Shown: positions 17,138 to 27,013 of the stretch, piece by piece | Numbering within the stretch: the stretch's first letter is position 1 | Layout: every line of letters starts with the position of its first letter | Origin: Psychrobacter immobilis | GTDB taxonomy: Bacteria; Pseudomonadota; Gammaproteobacteria; Pseudomonadales; Moraxellaceae | Direction: 5' to 3' | Assembly (NCBI RefSeq): GCF_904846225.1 | Contig: NZ_CAJGZJ010000014.1 | Location: forward strand, 1-64,000 | DNA length: 64,000 nt | The notes under the pieces: model-generated | The model's input: only the letters and a program-made list of their open reading frames with translations | The model's database searches: none | What the model was told of the DNA's origin: nothing | Program-made: the position numbers and the translations under genes

Positions 17138-17878
17138 ATGACTTATTGTGCTGCTATTCGTCTCAAAGAAGGGATGGTTTTTGCTAGTGATACCCGTACC
17201 AATGCAGGAATTGATCATATCTCAACCTTTAGAAAGCTGTACCAATATGGCGTTGAGGGCGAGCGCTTTATGGTACTACAAACTGCTGGCAGCTTGGCGA
17301 CCTCGCAAGCGGTATTCAACAAACTACAAAATGATATTGACCAGCGTGTTGAGAGCAATCTCAATACAGTAGCGACGTTGTTTGATGCCGCGCAAATGGT
17401 TGGTGAATGCATGCGTGAGAAGATGAATCATGCAAAAGCGGTCGCTAATGCTAATGTTGATGGTGCCTTTACCAGCTCGTTTATGCTTGGTGGTCAAATT
17501 AAAGGGCAGCCCGCTGAGCTATACATGATCTATCCTGAAGGCAATTGTATTAAAGCCACTGAGGACACACCATTTTTTCAGTTGGGTGAGAGCAAATACG
17601 GCAAACCAATACTCGATCGCTCCGTCAAATACGATACCAATGTCAATCATGCAGCTCGTGCGTTAATGCTGTCATTTGACTCCACGATTCACTCGAACCT
17701 ATCGGTCGGCATGCCGATAGATTTCGTGCTTTATAAAAATGACAGTTTAACCCTGCCCAAAGGTCGCCGTATCGATGAACATGATGAGTACTTTAATACG
17801 ATTCGTCATCAATGGTCAGAGGCGTTACGTCGCACTTTGATTGAATTGCCCAAATGCCCTGACAATTATTGGGGATAA
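17138..17878 (+). CDS. Anbu proteasome-like peptidase
   Basis: This 246-residue Ntn-hydrolase belongs to the Anbu (ancestral beta subunit) group related to HslV and 20S proteasome beta subunits. After removal of Met1 the new N-terminus would be Thr (MTYCAAIRLKEG), the expected nucleophile. The next strands, GMVFASDTRTNAG, and QTAGSLATSQAVF further on, match the family. Anbu proteins form open helical rings, and their substrates are unknown. Its genetic linkage to ATP-grasp/alpha-E and transglutaminase genes is a recurring arrangement, suggesting a small system that makes, modifies and degrades peptides or peptide tags. It ends 39 bp from the convergent UvrA-like gene. Confidence 0.92.
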   Translation: MTYCAAIRLKEGMVFASDTRTNAGIDHISTFRKLYQYGVEGERFMVLQTAGSLATSQAVFNKLQNDIDQRVESNLNTVATLFDAAQMVGECMREKMNHAKAVANANVDGAFTSSFMLGGQIKGQPAELYMIYPEGNCIKATEDTPFFQLGESKYGKPILDRSVKYDTNVNHAARALMLSFDSTIHSNLSVGMPIDFVLYKNDSLTLPKGRRIDEHDEYFNTIRHQWSEALRRTLIELPKCPDNYWG

Positions 17879-17917
17879 ATTTTATCTGAGTATCAGACCC
17901 AATTTGAAGACTCGTTA

Positions 17918-20473
17918 TTACACCAATAAAAACGGTGCCGTACGACTGTCTTTTGATTGGGCAACGTCACTTGGCGTGCCTTGAGCGACAATTAACCCGC
18001 CCGCATCCCCCGCTCCTGGCCCGATATCGATAATCCAATCGCTGTTGCTGGCGACTTGCATATCATGCTCAACCATGATGACAGTGTTGCCAGCATCAAC
18101 GAGGCCATTTAATTGCGTCATCAACATAGATACATCGGCAGGGTGTAGACCTGTGGTTGGCTCATCCAATATATAAAGCGTGTCGCCGCGTTGTATGCGT
18201 TGTAGCTCGGTCGCAAGCTTGATACGCTGTGCTTCGCCGCCTGACAGCTCAGTGGCTGGCTGGCCCAGACGTAAGTAACCAAGCCCAACTTGTAGCAACG
18301 CCTCTAATGCACGCAAAATAGGTGCTTCATCGACAAAAAACTCATGAGCGGCTTCAACCGTCAAATCTAATACTTCAGCAATATTTTTATCTCGATAAGT
18401 AATCGCCAGTGTTTCATCGTCATAGCGTTGACCGTGACAAACCTGACAAGGCGCATAGACGCTCGGTAAAAACAACAGCTCAACACTGACAAAACCTAAA
18501 CCTTCGCAATTTGGACAGCGTCCTTTTACCGTGTTAAATGAAAAGCGACCCGCATCAAAACTATTTGCTTTTGCTTGTTTGGTTGCCGCAAACAGCTTAC
18601 GTACGTGATCGAATAATCCAGTATACGTGGCCAAATTAGAGCGCGGCGTACGTCCAATGGCTTTTTGATTGATATTGATAAGACGACGTACGTGTTCCAT
18701 GCCAGCAATGATTTCACCACCTGTTACCGAATCAAGCTCCTGTTCAAGCAAATCGGCTTCACCTACAGGTGCTTCCTCAACGGTTTTTTGCCCCAACGCC
18801 TCATTGATAAGCTCAACCAACGCTTGACTGACAAGACTTGACTTTCCCGAACCTGACACACCAGTGACACTCGTCATAATTCCAAGCGGAAATGCGACAT
18901 CCAACCCTCTTATGTTGTTTCGTTCGATGTTTGCCAGCTTTAGCCATGCGGTTGGCGATCTTGTACTGGGTTTCGTCTGAACGTTAGCAGCATCGGTAAA
19001 GAGATATTGACCTGTATGCGACTGAGAGACATCACGCAGTCCCTCAACAGGCCCACTATAAACAATCTCACCACCATGCGTACCAGCTTTTGGCCCGACA
19101 TCGACCACCCAATCTGCGTGTCTAATAACGCTAACATCATGTTCGACCACAAACACAGAGTTACCGGCCGCGATTAGCTCAGCCAACGCGCTGAGCAAGG
19201 CTTGAGTGTCTGCAGGATGCAGACCTGCCGATGGCTCATCAAGGACATAAACCACACCAAAAAGCTGCGAGCGGATTTGTGTTGCCAGTCGTAGGCGCTG
19301 TAGCTCACCAGGAGATAGCGTCGGTGTCGTACGCTCCAGCGATAAGTAACCTAACCCAAGCCTCGTCAGCGCCTCCACACGGGAGAGGATATCACTGGCA
19401 ATACGCTGAGCAACGATGGCTTTTTCGCGGTTTGGTGTTGTATCAGCTACTTTGGTGCTAGCTGTTTTCTCTAATTTTAATGCCAGTTCAGTGAGCGTTA
19501 GCTGTGACAGCTCGCCAATATCCAATCCTGCAAATTTGACTGACAGTGATTCTCTTTTTAACTTTTTGCCATGGCATTCTGGACACACAGATATCTGCAT
19601 AAACTGTGAGACGCGTTTTTTGGTACGCGGGCTTTGGGTCGTCGCAAAAGAATGCAATATGAAATTTTTGGCACTGGTAAAAGTCCCCATGTAGTTTGGT
19701 TTTTCACCATTCTCAATCGCTTCGCGCGTTTGCTCGATATTGTATTCAGGATAAACAGGCACCGTGGGTGTCTCATCAGTAAACAAAATCCAGTCGCGGG
19801 TTTTTTTTGGTAGTGTGTGCCAAGGCTTGTCAATATCATGACCCAGCGTGGTTAATATACGGCTAAGATTTTGACCTTGCCACGCTGGTGGCCATGCTGC
19901 GATCGCACGCTCACGTATACTCTTGGTGTTGTCTGGCACCAGTAATGCTTCTGTCACCTCAAACACGCGGCCAATACCCGAGCACGTCGGACAAGCACCA
20001 TCTGGCGTATTGGGTGAAAACGCATCAGCATACAACATATCTTGATCTGCTGGATACTCGCCAGCTCGTGAATAAAGCATACGCAAACCATTGGAGATAG
20101 TTGTCACACTGCCAACGGAGGAGCGAACCGAAGGTGTGCCTCGTTGCTGCTGTAAAGCGACAGCGGGTGGCAACCCTTCTATCGCATCGACATCTGGCTC
20201 ATCGACCTGATCAATCAGCCTTCTGGCATAGGGCGACACTGAATCCAGATAGCGACGCTGCGATTCGGCAAACAACGTTCCAAATGCCAATGAGGATTTG
20301 CCTGAGCCTGATATACCTGTAAAGACCACCAGCGCATTGCGAGGCAAATCAACATCAACGTTCTTTAAATTATGAACACGTGCTCCTCTGACCTGAATAT
20401 GATTGCTAGTATTATTGTCGTTAAGGTGGCTGTTAATTTTGTTAAAAGTGGGGTTTTTATCTGTATTAGTCAT
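17918..20473 (-). CDS. UvrA-like ABC ATPase (UvrA2 type)
   Basis: This 851-residue protein carries two ABC modules of the UvrA kind: Walker [10 protein letters not shown] with signature [12 protein letters not shown] and Walker [12 protein letters not shown], then GVSGSGKSS with [12 protein letters not shown] and [11 protein letters not shown]. Zinc-finger cysteine pairs occur at [15 protein letters not shown] and [15 protein letters not shown]. It is about 90 residues shorter than housekeeping UvrA, as expected for the UvrA2/DrrC class that lacks the UvrB-binding region. Members are linked to tolerance of DNA-intercalating compounds rather than general repair. The first signature has Pro in place of the second Gly (LSPGE). 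No uvrB or uvrC is nearby, so the true uvrA is probably elsewhere. Confidence 0.88.
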   Translation of the reverse strand: MTNTDKNPTFNKINSHLNDNNTSNHIQVRGARVHNLKNVDVDLPRNALVVFTGISGSGKSSLAFGTLFAESQRRYLDSVSPYARRLIDQVDEPDVDAIEGLPPAVALQQQRGTPSVRSSVGSVTTISNGLRMLYSRAGEYPADQDMLYADAFSPNTPDGACPTCSGIGRVFEVTEALLVPDNTKSIRERAIAAWPPAWQGQNLSRILTTLGHDIDKPWHTLPKKTRDWILFTDETPTVPVYPEYNIEQTREAIENGEKPNYMGTFTSAKNFILHSFATTQSPRTKKRVSQFMQISVCPECHGKKLKRESLSVKFAGLDIGELSQLTLTELALKLEKTASTKVADTTPNREKAIVAQRIASDILSRVEALTRLGLGYLSLERTTPTLSPGELQRLRLATQIRSQLFGVVYVLDEPSAGLHPADTQALLSALAELIAAGNSVFVVEHDVSVIRHADWVVDVGPKAGTHGGEIVYSGPVEGLRDVSQSHTGQYLFTDAANVQTKPSTRSPTAWLKLANIERNNIRGLDVAFPLGIMTSVTGVSGSGKSSLVSQALVELINEALGQKTVEEAPVGEADLLEQELDSVTGGEIIAGMEHVRRLININQKAIGRTPRSNLATYTGLFDHVRKLFAATKQAKANSFDAGRFSFNTVKGRCPNCEGLGFVSVELLFLPSVYAPCQVCHGQRYDDETLAITYRDKNIAEVLDLTVEAAHEFFVDEAPILRALEALLQVGLGYLRLGQPATELSGGEAQRIKLATELQRIQRGDTLYILDEPTTGLHPADVSMLMTQLNGLVDAGNTVIMVEHDMQVASNSDWIIDIGPGAGDAGGLIVAQGTPSDVAQSKDSRTAPFLLV

Positions 20474-20654
20474 AAATTTATTATTCCTTGTAAATCATTT
20501 TTTATTATAAAAATATTTATTGAATGCTAGGGCATGTCAGTCAGTAATTGATAAGGAGGGTAACACGTACTTCTTAAAGTTAAAGGCTACCGTTACGTAT
20601 TACTAGCACAGATAGACAAAACAATAACTTGCGTCCTCTTCAGTTTGACAATAC

Positions 20655-20680
20655 TAAAAAACCCGCATCAATGCGGGTCT
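20655..20680 (-). terminator. Rho-independent terminator of the DUF819 gene
   Basis: ACCCGCA-TCAA-TGCGGGT forms a GC-rich stem, and on the minus strand it is followed by a run of six T. It lies just beyond the DUF819 stop. Confidence 0.85.
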
Positions 20681-20723
20681 TGTGTAGTAATGGTGATAAT
20701 GCAGCGCTATTAATTTGAATGTG

Positions 20724-21968
20724 CTATCCCACTACCAGTCGCATCATTTGCGTACTGATGTAACCGCCAAATGTGCCCACTGCATAGCCAAGAATTCCCA
20801 AAAATACACCAACGGGTGCAAGCGACGGATGAAATGCCGTCGCAACGATTGGCGCTGATGACGCACCGCCCGTATTGGCATTGGAGCCCACCGCCAAAAA
20901 GAAAAACGGCGCACGAATCAATCTAGCGACAGCGAAGATAATAACGACATGAATACTCATCCATAAGAAGCCGATTAGCAATAACCGCCACTGTGAGACA
21001 ATACCCGCTAGATTGATCTGCATACCAATAGCCGCAATTAATATAAAGATAAATACTGTACCCATTTTGGAGGCACCAACGTGATCGAGTCTACGAATTT
21101 TAGTAAACGAAAAAATCACGCCTATCAAAGTAATAATCACCACCATCCAAAAAAATGAGCTGGCAAAGCTGTATTGTACTGCCCATTTGTACGGCGCAAA
21201 AAAGGCAGCAATTTGCCCTCCGAGAAAGTGTGCCACCCCTACCATGGCAAAGCACAAACCAAACATCACCATCAAATCATTTAAGGTAGCAGGACGAGCA
21301 TGATCGCGCTCATAGCTCTCAACGGCTCTAATTACTTTATCAATACTACTCGTGTCTGCTCTTAAAAATCGATCAATCTTAGCGCTGTGCTTGGCCATAA
21401 CCAAGATTGCTAGTAACCACAATGAAGCATTGGTGGCATCTACCAAAATCATCATACCAAACAAATCGTCGCTAACTCCAAACAGCTCCTTCATGGCCGC
21501 TTGGTTAGCCGCGCCGCCGATCCAACTGCCTGCCACTGCCGAAAATCCGCGCCATAGCGTATCATCCGTGAACATCTCAGGCGACACCCACTTAGCTATG
21601 CCTAAGCTAATAGGCCCACTAATGATAATGGCAATACTGGCAGCGAAAAACATGGCAATCGCTTTCCAGCCCAATCCCAATATTTTAGGAACATCCATCG
21701 ATAACGTCATCAACAGCAAACTTGCTGGCAATAGATAAGTCGCGGTAAAACCATAAATCTGCGAGCCAACGCCATCAGCGAAGACACCTAAACTGTTTAG
21801 CGTTGCAGGTATAAAGCAGCAAAGAACAATACCGGGTAATACCGCATAAAAACGACGCCAAAATTTGTTCGGTAAGCCTTGGGTATAAAAAACCAAGCCA
21901 ATAATGGCCATAATGATGCCAAATGCTAAAGGCAAACTATCAATTGCTAAACTTGAGGTGGCAGGCAT
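20724..21968 (-). CDS. DUF819 family membrane protein
   Basis: This 414-residue inner-membrane protein has about ten to twelve predicted helices and matches the DUF819 (YjcL-like) family. Family marks are AVAGSWIGGAANQAAMKE (about residues 145-162) and VGSNANTGGASSAPIVATA (about 365-383), two conserved Gly/Asn-rich half-helices that resemble a duplicated carrier fold. The substrate is unknown. It stands alone between the UvrA-like gene and the helicase gene with its own terminator, and no context points to a pathway. Length is usual for the family. Confidence 0.85.
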   Translation of the reverse strand: MPATSSLAIDSLPLAFGIIMAIIGLVFYTQGLPNKFWRRFYAVLPGIVLCCFIPATLNSLGVFADGVGSQIYGFTATYLLPASLLLMTLSMDVPKILGLGWKAIAMFFAASIAIIISGPISLGIAKWVSPEMFTDDTLWRGFSAVAGSWIGGAANQAAMKELFGVSDDLFGMMILVDATNASLWLLAILVMAKHSAKIDRFLRADTSSIDKVIRAVESYERDHARPATLNDLMVMFGLCFAMVGVAHFLGGQIAAFFAPYKWAVQYSFASSFFWMVVIITLIGVIFSFTKIRRLDHVGASKMGTVFIFILIAAIGMQINLAGIVSQWRLLLIGFLWMSIHVVIIFAVARLIRAPFFFLAVGSNANTGGASSAPIVATAFHPSLAPVGVFLGILGYAVGTFGGYISTQMMRLVVG

Positions 21969-22118
21969 CAGTGTGCTCCGAAACAGATAACTGGCAAAAG
22001 TGAATCAGTATAGACAAGGCGAAAAAAACACGCAAGCCACTATCTCGTATTTAACATCTCAGCGTGTCTCTTTTATTTTAAACCTTAGTCAGGTCAATAT
22101 AAAAAAGATATAACGGGT

Positions 22119-22177
22119 CGGGGATAAGTTTTTGTCGCCTCTGTCTGCGCAGGCATAGCAAGCAAGAAAAATTTGTC
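22119..22177 (+). repeat. Dispersed intergenic repeat, copy B (partial)
   Basis: GGGGATAAG, TCGCCTCTGTCTGCG and AGGCATAGCAAGCAAG match the second half of copy A at 5067-5119 in the same orientation. The palindromic first part is absent. Confidence 0.65.
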
Positions 22178-22265
22178 GCCGTCATACAGTAGAGTGTCTT
22201 ATATCCATTTTATTTAATATCGACTATGACGATAGTAATCGTTATTAATATAAAACCATCAAACG

Positions 22266-22300
22266 CAAAAAAGCCAGATAACAAGTATCTGGCTTTTTTA
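22266..22300 (-). terminator. Rho-independent terminator (bidirectional look)
   Basis: AGCCAGATA-ACAAG-TATCTGGCT with A/T runs on both sides. It lies 69 bp downstream of the DEAD-box helicase stop on the minus strand. Confidence 0.85.
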
Positions 22301-22368
22301 TACTAGGTTAGTTGGTTAAATTAGAAGCTTCGATTGAAAGCCTTTATTAACCATTAACAATAGCGTTA

Positions 22369-24033
22369 TTACGAGTTGTTACCACGGTTGCCGCCGTTTG
22401 AACGACCTTGGCCACGGCTGTCAGAACGACCTGCTGGACGACCTTGGCTGCCACTTGGACGACCGCGACCAGTTGCTGCACGCTCACCGCGTGGAACACC
22501 AGTGCTATCACCACGGCTTGGGCCACCAGTGCGCTTGCCTTGATACGGCTTGCCACCTGAACGCTCATTTGGCTTGCCTGACGCGTCACGTGGTTTGCCT
22601 TGATAACCGCTGTCATTGCTGGCGCGTTGACCAGTAGGTGCGCTGTCGCTTGAACGACCACGAGCATTAGCAGGATTGCCTTGATAGCCACCACCCGCGC
22701 GACCACGGCCTTGACCATTACCGCCGCCATTAGAACGACCGCGACCACGGCCACGACCATTGCCTTTATTTTCGCTAGGAACATAAGTCTTCTTAGGCTC
22801 CATGCCTTCGATGATACATACTTCCATTTTACGATCTAAATAACGGTTGATAGCATTTAGCTGTGGACGATCATCCATGCTACATAAGCTGATAGCGATA
22901 CCAGTACGACCAGCACGACCACAACGACCGATACGATGGACGTAGTCTTCCGTTTGACGCGGTAAGTCATAGTTGATGACATGTGAGATAGCTGGTATAT
23001 CTAGGCCACGAGCGGCAACATCTGTAGCTACTAGGATTTTAACTTTACCATTACGCAAGTCTTGCACGATACGGTTACGCTTGCTTTGTGGCAAATCACC
23101 ATGTAAGAAGCTTGCTTTATGACCCGCTTCTTGTAGCTGTTTGGCCAGTTTTTCAGTGCTACGTTTGGTAGCAGCGAAGATAATGATTTGTTCCATATCT
23201 TGCTGGCAAACGATTTTGTCAAGCAAACGGTTTTTGTGATCAAAATCATCACAGTAGTACACTTTTTCTTCGATGTGTGCTGATTCAACTTTGATTGATA
23301 CACGCTCAGGGTTCTTTGTGAAGCTTGCAGCGATTTTGCCTACTGGGCCATCCCAAGTTGCTGAACACATAATCGTTTGACGATCAGTCGGTGCTGCACG
23401 TAGGATATCACTGATATCATCAGCAAAACCCATGTCTAGCATACGGTCAGCTTCGTCAAGTACCAAGACTTCTAGGCTTGATAGATCAACGCGACCTGCA
23501 TTGATATGGTCAAGTAGACGACCAGGCGTTGCAACGATAACTTGCACGCCTTTTTTCAGAGCAGTAATCTGACCATTGTATGGAGCGCCGCCAACTAATG
23601 GCACGCAAAATAGACCGCGCATATCTTTAGAGTATGTACGCACGCTGTCATGTACTTGCTGAGCAAGTTCACGCGTTGGCGTCAAAATAAGCGCTTTAGT
23701 CAGTTTGTCAAAGCTAGTCGCACGGCTCAAACGATCCAATACTGGAATAACGAATGCTGCTGTTTTACCACTACCTGTTTGTGCAGACAATAGTAAGTCA
23801 CGGCCCGCTAGAGCGAAAGGAATGGCTTGTTCTTGAATTGGTGTTGGATTGGTATAGCCACTGCGATCAAGCGCAGTAAGAATCGGCTTAGCAATGCCAA
23901 GACTCGTAAACGTGACTGTGTTCTCTTCAGTGGCGTCAGTAGCAGCCGCTTGAGTATTGGTGTCAGTGTTTGGAGTATCAGTGCTTTCGATGATGCCGTT
24001 TTCAGCGGCGATTGCAGATAAGATGTCAGTCAT
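22369..24033 (-). CDS. DEAD-box RNA helicase with RGG-rich tail
   Basis: This 554-residue ATP-dependent RNA helicase has all core motifs in order: Q motif (TPIQEQAIPFA), I (AQTGSGKT), Ia (PTRELA), II (DEAD), III (SAT), and VI (HRIGRCGRAGRTG). The core ends near residue 410. A tail of about 140 residues rich in Gly, Arg, Ser and Asn (repeated GRGRG/GGNG-like units) follows and probably binds RNA non-specifically. Such helicases aid ribosome assembly and mRNA decay and are commonly cold-induced; RhlE, DeaD and SrmB assignments cannot be separated here. A 574-bp leader region separates it from the upstream gene. Confidence 0.92.
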   Translation of the reverse strand: MTDILSAIAAENGIIESTDTPNTDTNTQAAATDATEENTVTFTSLGIAKPILTALDRSGYTNPTPIQEQAIPFALAGRDLLLSAQTGSGKTAAFVIPVLDRLSRATSFDKLTKALILTPTRELAQQVHDSVRTYSKDMRGLFCVPLVGGAPYNGQITALKKGVQVIVATPGRLLDHINAGRVDLSSLEVLVLDEADRMLDMGFADDISDILRAAPTDRQTIMCSATWDGPVGKIAASFTKNPERVSIKVESAHIEEKVYYCDDFDHKNRLLDKIVCQQDMEQIIIFAATKRSTEKLAKQLQEAGHKASFLHGDLPQSKRNRIVQDLRNGKVKILVATDVAARGLDIPAISHVINYDLPRQTEDYVHRIGRCGRAGRTGIAISLCSMDDRPQLNAINRYLDRKMEVCIIEGMEPKKTYVPSENKGNGRGRGRGRSNGGGNGQGRGRAGGGYQGNPANARGRSSDSAPTGQRASNDSGYQGKPRDASGKPNERSGGKPYQGKRTGGPSRGDSTGVPRGERAATGRGRPSGSQGRPAGRSDSRGQGRSNGGNRGNNS

Positions 24034-24607
24034 GGGAATCCTTGGTAAGTATAAGCTGCTGTAAATTCAGCAAGCTTGATGCATACCACTGATAACCGTT
24101 CACCACGCTGCCTTCATTGAAGAATTATCGGACCACATAAAAGTGTCGATAATCAGAGACCAAGCCAATAAAGCTTAGAGTCTCTACAATAAATGCGTTC
24201 GTGCTGTCTGACGTATTTTGGTGGTAGTGCCGAGTGTCTTATCCTTGTTTGATATAAGCGCATTATTAATACTTTGTCCAAAGCAAATAAAGGCGAACAA
24301 CAACCAATCTAGACCAAATTTATAGGCTAGTAGATAAGATATGAGTCAAAAATAACGGATATTTCTATAAAATGTTATTTGAGTACACAAAATCATCGGC
24401 AACAATTACTTATGGTCATCCTAGACCCAAAATCGCAGGCGATGTTATCAATCTCATAATTCACGAAAGCCTAAGCTAACGTGGCGACGCAGTATAGCAT
24501 AATAAAAAACTATCTGTACCTATTTTTTTAATTACTGTAAAAATAAGCCTGATATTGTGAATAATGACCGCTGTAAATAGGTGACTTAATGAGTCAGTTA
24601 TTCACAG
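24034..24607. other. Long region upstream of the helicase
   Basis: These 574 bp lie between the helicase start and the stop of the DUF1176 gene, which is transcribed the same way. I see no gene. It is a candidate promoter plus long untranslated leader, as known for cold-induced helicase genes in other bacteria, but no specific element could be identified. Confidence 0.45.
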
Positions 24608-25690
24608 CTATTGCGCCACTTTCACCTCAGTGACATAGGTTGGTAGTTGCCATGCGCCGCCCACTTCTATTAAGCGGCATAGTCCAGTCGTGCTTTCATG
24701 GCTCTTTTCAAATGCTTTGCCTGTCCATACCCATTCTTCTTTGGCTAAGCAATCACCAATACCTCGACCTCTTTGTACAGAAGTGATTCGGCCTTTATCG
24801 TAGCCTGTCGCGCTGGTGGTTACCAAGTTTGGTTTATAAGGCTTGCTATCATTGATGACCCATGCACCTGTGCCTACATTATAAGCCCCTGTCCAACATT
24901 CATGCTGTACTAGAAGTTGCGTACCATTGAGGCGATTGACAAGCCAAGGCGATTTATCTGATAAATTGGGGCAATCATCATCGACATTACTCATACTGCT
25001 TTTCATCAATGCGGTTAGCTGAGAAGCCCGCATAACAAACTTCTTTTTATTACTAGAGACCACTTTTGGATCAGGCATTACAAATCGTAGGATGGGCGCC
25101 GCCTTAGGTAGCCGTACGCTACTATTGGGCTTAGAGACGCTATCCTTATCAATAAAGGCGCTTGGCGTCCCTACTCGGCCTTGAGCTTCGTCGGCTTTTA
25201 GCATAACGGCACTAGCCCCTTTATCAGAGAGCTGCCAGCGGGAGTTACGCAGTACCAGCTCAATTTTACTTGATTTGGGCAGAGCATCTAGTAGCGCCGT
25301 TATTTGTGTGGCAGTTAGTTCGGCGTCGCCTGAAGAAGCTGAAAACATTTTGGTTTCGCCATAATCTTTATCATTGATAAACAATGACATACGGTGACGA
25401 TCACCCAGTTTCATTAACGCTTTAGACGAGCTTTCTTTAGCACCGCCAATCTTTACTTTTCCCTCCACGCCAGCATTTGCACCTGCGCGGCGTACGAGTA
25501 ATATCGATACAGGGAATTCGCTATCATTTTCTGATTGATAGCCTGCCAACCGACAAGTCAGGGTGTTATCACAGGCAACCTGCCAGTCTTGACTAACAAA
25601 TTCGACACCTGAACTTGCCATACTTGCTGTGCTAAATAAAGCCATACTTATTGCAGCAAATGTCGATAATAGTATTTTAGGTTTAATCAT
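24608..25690 (-). CDS. DUF1176 domain-containing exported protein
   Basis: This protein of about 360 residues has a Sec signal peptide (MIKPKILLSTFAAISMA, cleavage after SMA) and a DUF1176 domain over most of its length. The domain begins with VSQDWQVACDNTLTCRLAGY and ends with WQLPTYVTEVKVAQ; Cys pairs (ACDNTLTC, the DCLAKEE Cys and GLCRL) probably form disulfides in the periplasm. The function of the family is unknown. The frame is open to an ATG at 25873, but that would place 61 basic residues before the signal peptide, so 25690 is preferred although no strong ribosome-binding site precedes it. Confidence 0.83.
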   Translation of the reverse strand: MIKPKILLSTFAAISMALFSTASMASSGVEFVSQDWQVACDNTLTCRLAGYQSENDSEFPVSILLVRRAGANAGVEGKVKIGGAKESSSKALMKLGDRHRMSLFINDKDYGETKMFSASSGDAELTATQITALLDALPKSSKIELVLRNSRWQLSDKGASAVMLKADEAQGRVGTPSAFIDKDSVSKPNSSVRLPKAAPILRFVMPDPKVVSSNKKKFVMRASQLTALMKSSMSNVDDDCPNLSDKSPWLVNRLNGTQLLVQHECWTGAYNVGTGAWVINDSKPYKPNLVTTSATGYDKGRITSVQRGRGIGDCLAKEEWVWTGKAFEKSHESTTGLCRLIEVGGAWQLPTYVTEVKVAQ

Positions 25691-26131
25691 TAATAGTGGT
25701 ATCTTTTTTATTTTTTTAGAGTTGATGGTTCGGCAAGTCATGTAATAGGACTTTAAGTATCCATAAATAGGTATAAATTGACGGTCTTGAGTGGTAACGG
25801 TACTGGCAAAACCTGAGCCAGCATTCCTTACTGGTAAGGATAAATTTTTTAGCTTACGGTTATGAGCTTTCATAGCTTTTACTCTTTAATAAAAGTTACT
25901 CTTTAATAGAAAGGGTATAAACACCTGTCTATTCCGATAGCGCACTACCATCTTAACGCATTGATGTTTCTATTTGTTGTACTAAAGTGATATTTTGTAA
26001 ATAAATCAGATGGATCTTTACTCTAATAGGTCATATACAGAATAGCAATGAATTTAATAAAAATAAGGCCGACAAGCGAATATCTTCTCTTGTCGGCCTT
26101 ATTTTTATACCTGTTTACTAACAATCGTTTT
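25691..26131. other. Intergenic region upstream of DUF1176 gene
   Basis: It includes the open but probably untranslated extension of the DUF1176 frame (25691-25873) and the terminator of the glutathione transferase gene (26061-26104). Nothing else is recognised. Confidence 0.5.
26061..26104 (-). terminator. Rho-independent terminator of yghU
   Basis: A perfect 16-bp stem (AAATAAGGCCGACAAG with its complement at 26089-26104) and a 12-base loop. The minus-strand 3' arm runs into TTATTTTTATT. Confidence 0.85.
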
Positions 26132-27013
26132 TTAGTCGATTGGTTTTAAATGCAAGTCTACCGCACGTTTGACAGCTGGACGTTCAGCAATTTGTATCGC
26201 CCAACGTTTTACATTTTTGTAGTCGTCTACTTGCAAGAATTCTGCTGCATCGTATAGTTTGCCAAGTACCAATTGCCCATACCACGCCCAAATAATCATA
26301 TCAGCAATATTGTAATCTTCTTCATTATTGCCGCACATGTATTCATTGTCTTTTAGATGAATATCGAGCACATCAAGCTGACGTTTGGTCTCCATCGTAT
26401 AGCGGTTGATCGGATATTCTAGCGGTTCAGGGGCGTAAGCATAAAAATGTCCAAAGCCGCCGCCTAAGAAAGGCGCACTTCCCATCTGCCACATAATCCA
26501 AGACAGACAATCAGCCCGCGCTTTCCCTGCTGATAGTGGTATAAATTTGCCAAACTTTTCTGCTAAGTACATCAAAATAGCGCCTGACTCAAAAATAGCA
26601 ATGGGCTCATCGGTCTCGCTATTTTTAGCGTCAGCGTTTGACGCACTATTAGAGTGATCAACCAAGGCTGGAATTTTTGAGTTGGGATTTATTGCCACAA
26701 ATCCTGAACCAAACTGGTCGCCTTTAGAGATGTCAATTTTATAAGCATCGTACTCAGCGCCTTTAACACCAAGCTCAGCCAATTCCTCTAACAGTATATT
26801 TGCCTTGACACCATTTGGCGTATTCAAAGAATACAGCTGTAAAGGCGCGTCACCGACTGGTAGCTCTTTCTCATAACGTGCGCCAGCGGTTGGGCGATTG
26901 ATGCCTGAGAACTTACCACCGTTGTCTTTATCTTGTACCCAAACCTTTGGTGGTACATAGGCGCTGTTTTGTTCATTATTATCGTTGCTAGATTTATTAT
27001 TATCTTGACTCAT
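26132..27013 (-). CDS. yghU: Glutathione S-transferase, YghU type
   Basis: This 293-residue cytosolic protein closely follows E. coli YghU, a nu-class glutathione transferase/disulfide-bond reductase that binds two glutathiones. The N-terminal YxPPKVW start, GAxYEKELPVG and PLQLYSLNTPNG lead into a thioredoxin fold (about 50-140; NPNSKIPALVDHSN). The helical C-domain (about 150-290) has PFLGGGFGHFYAYAPEP. A short Asn/Ser-rich insertion (SNASNADAKNSETDE) replaces a tight turn. It is a single-gene unit with its own terminator, divergent from the MFS exporter gene. Confidence 0.92.
   Translation of the reverse strand: MSQDNNKSSNDNNEQNSAYVPPKVWVQDKDNGGKFSGINRPTAGARYEKELPVGDAPLQLYSLNTPNGVKANILLEELAELGVKGAEYDAYKIDISKGDQFGSGFVAINPNSKIPALVDHSNSASNADAKNSETDEPIAIFESGAILMYLAEKFGKFIPLSAGKARADCLSWIMWQMGSAPFLGGGFGHFYAYAPEPLEYPINRYTMETKRQLDVLDIHLKDNEYMCGNNEEDYNIADMIIWAWYGQLVLGKLYDAAEFLQVDDYKNVKRWAIQIAERPAVKRAVDLHLKPID

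Larger units (their letters stand above)
21969..22368. other. Intergenic region: repeat copy B and helicase terminator
   Basis: This region holds the promoter side of the DUF819 gene, a partial copy of the dispersed repeat (22119-22177) and a terminator (22266-22300). No gene is seen. Confidence 0.6.

Noticed and set aside
22347..22784. A 145-codon minus-strand frame inside the helicase tail region
   Set aside because: It is an alternative frame of the Gly/Arg-rich repeat DNA, with a composition of mostly Val and Ala, and overlaps the real helicase frame.
25691..25873. N-terminal extension of the DUF1176 protein
   Set aside because: It would place 61 residues before a clear signal peptide, so translation very likely begins at 25690.
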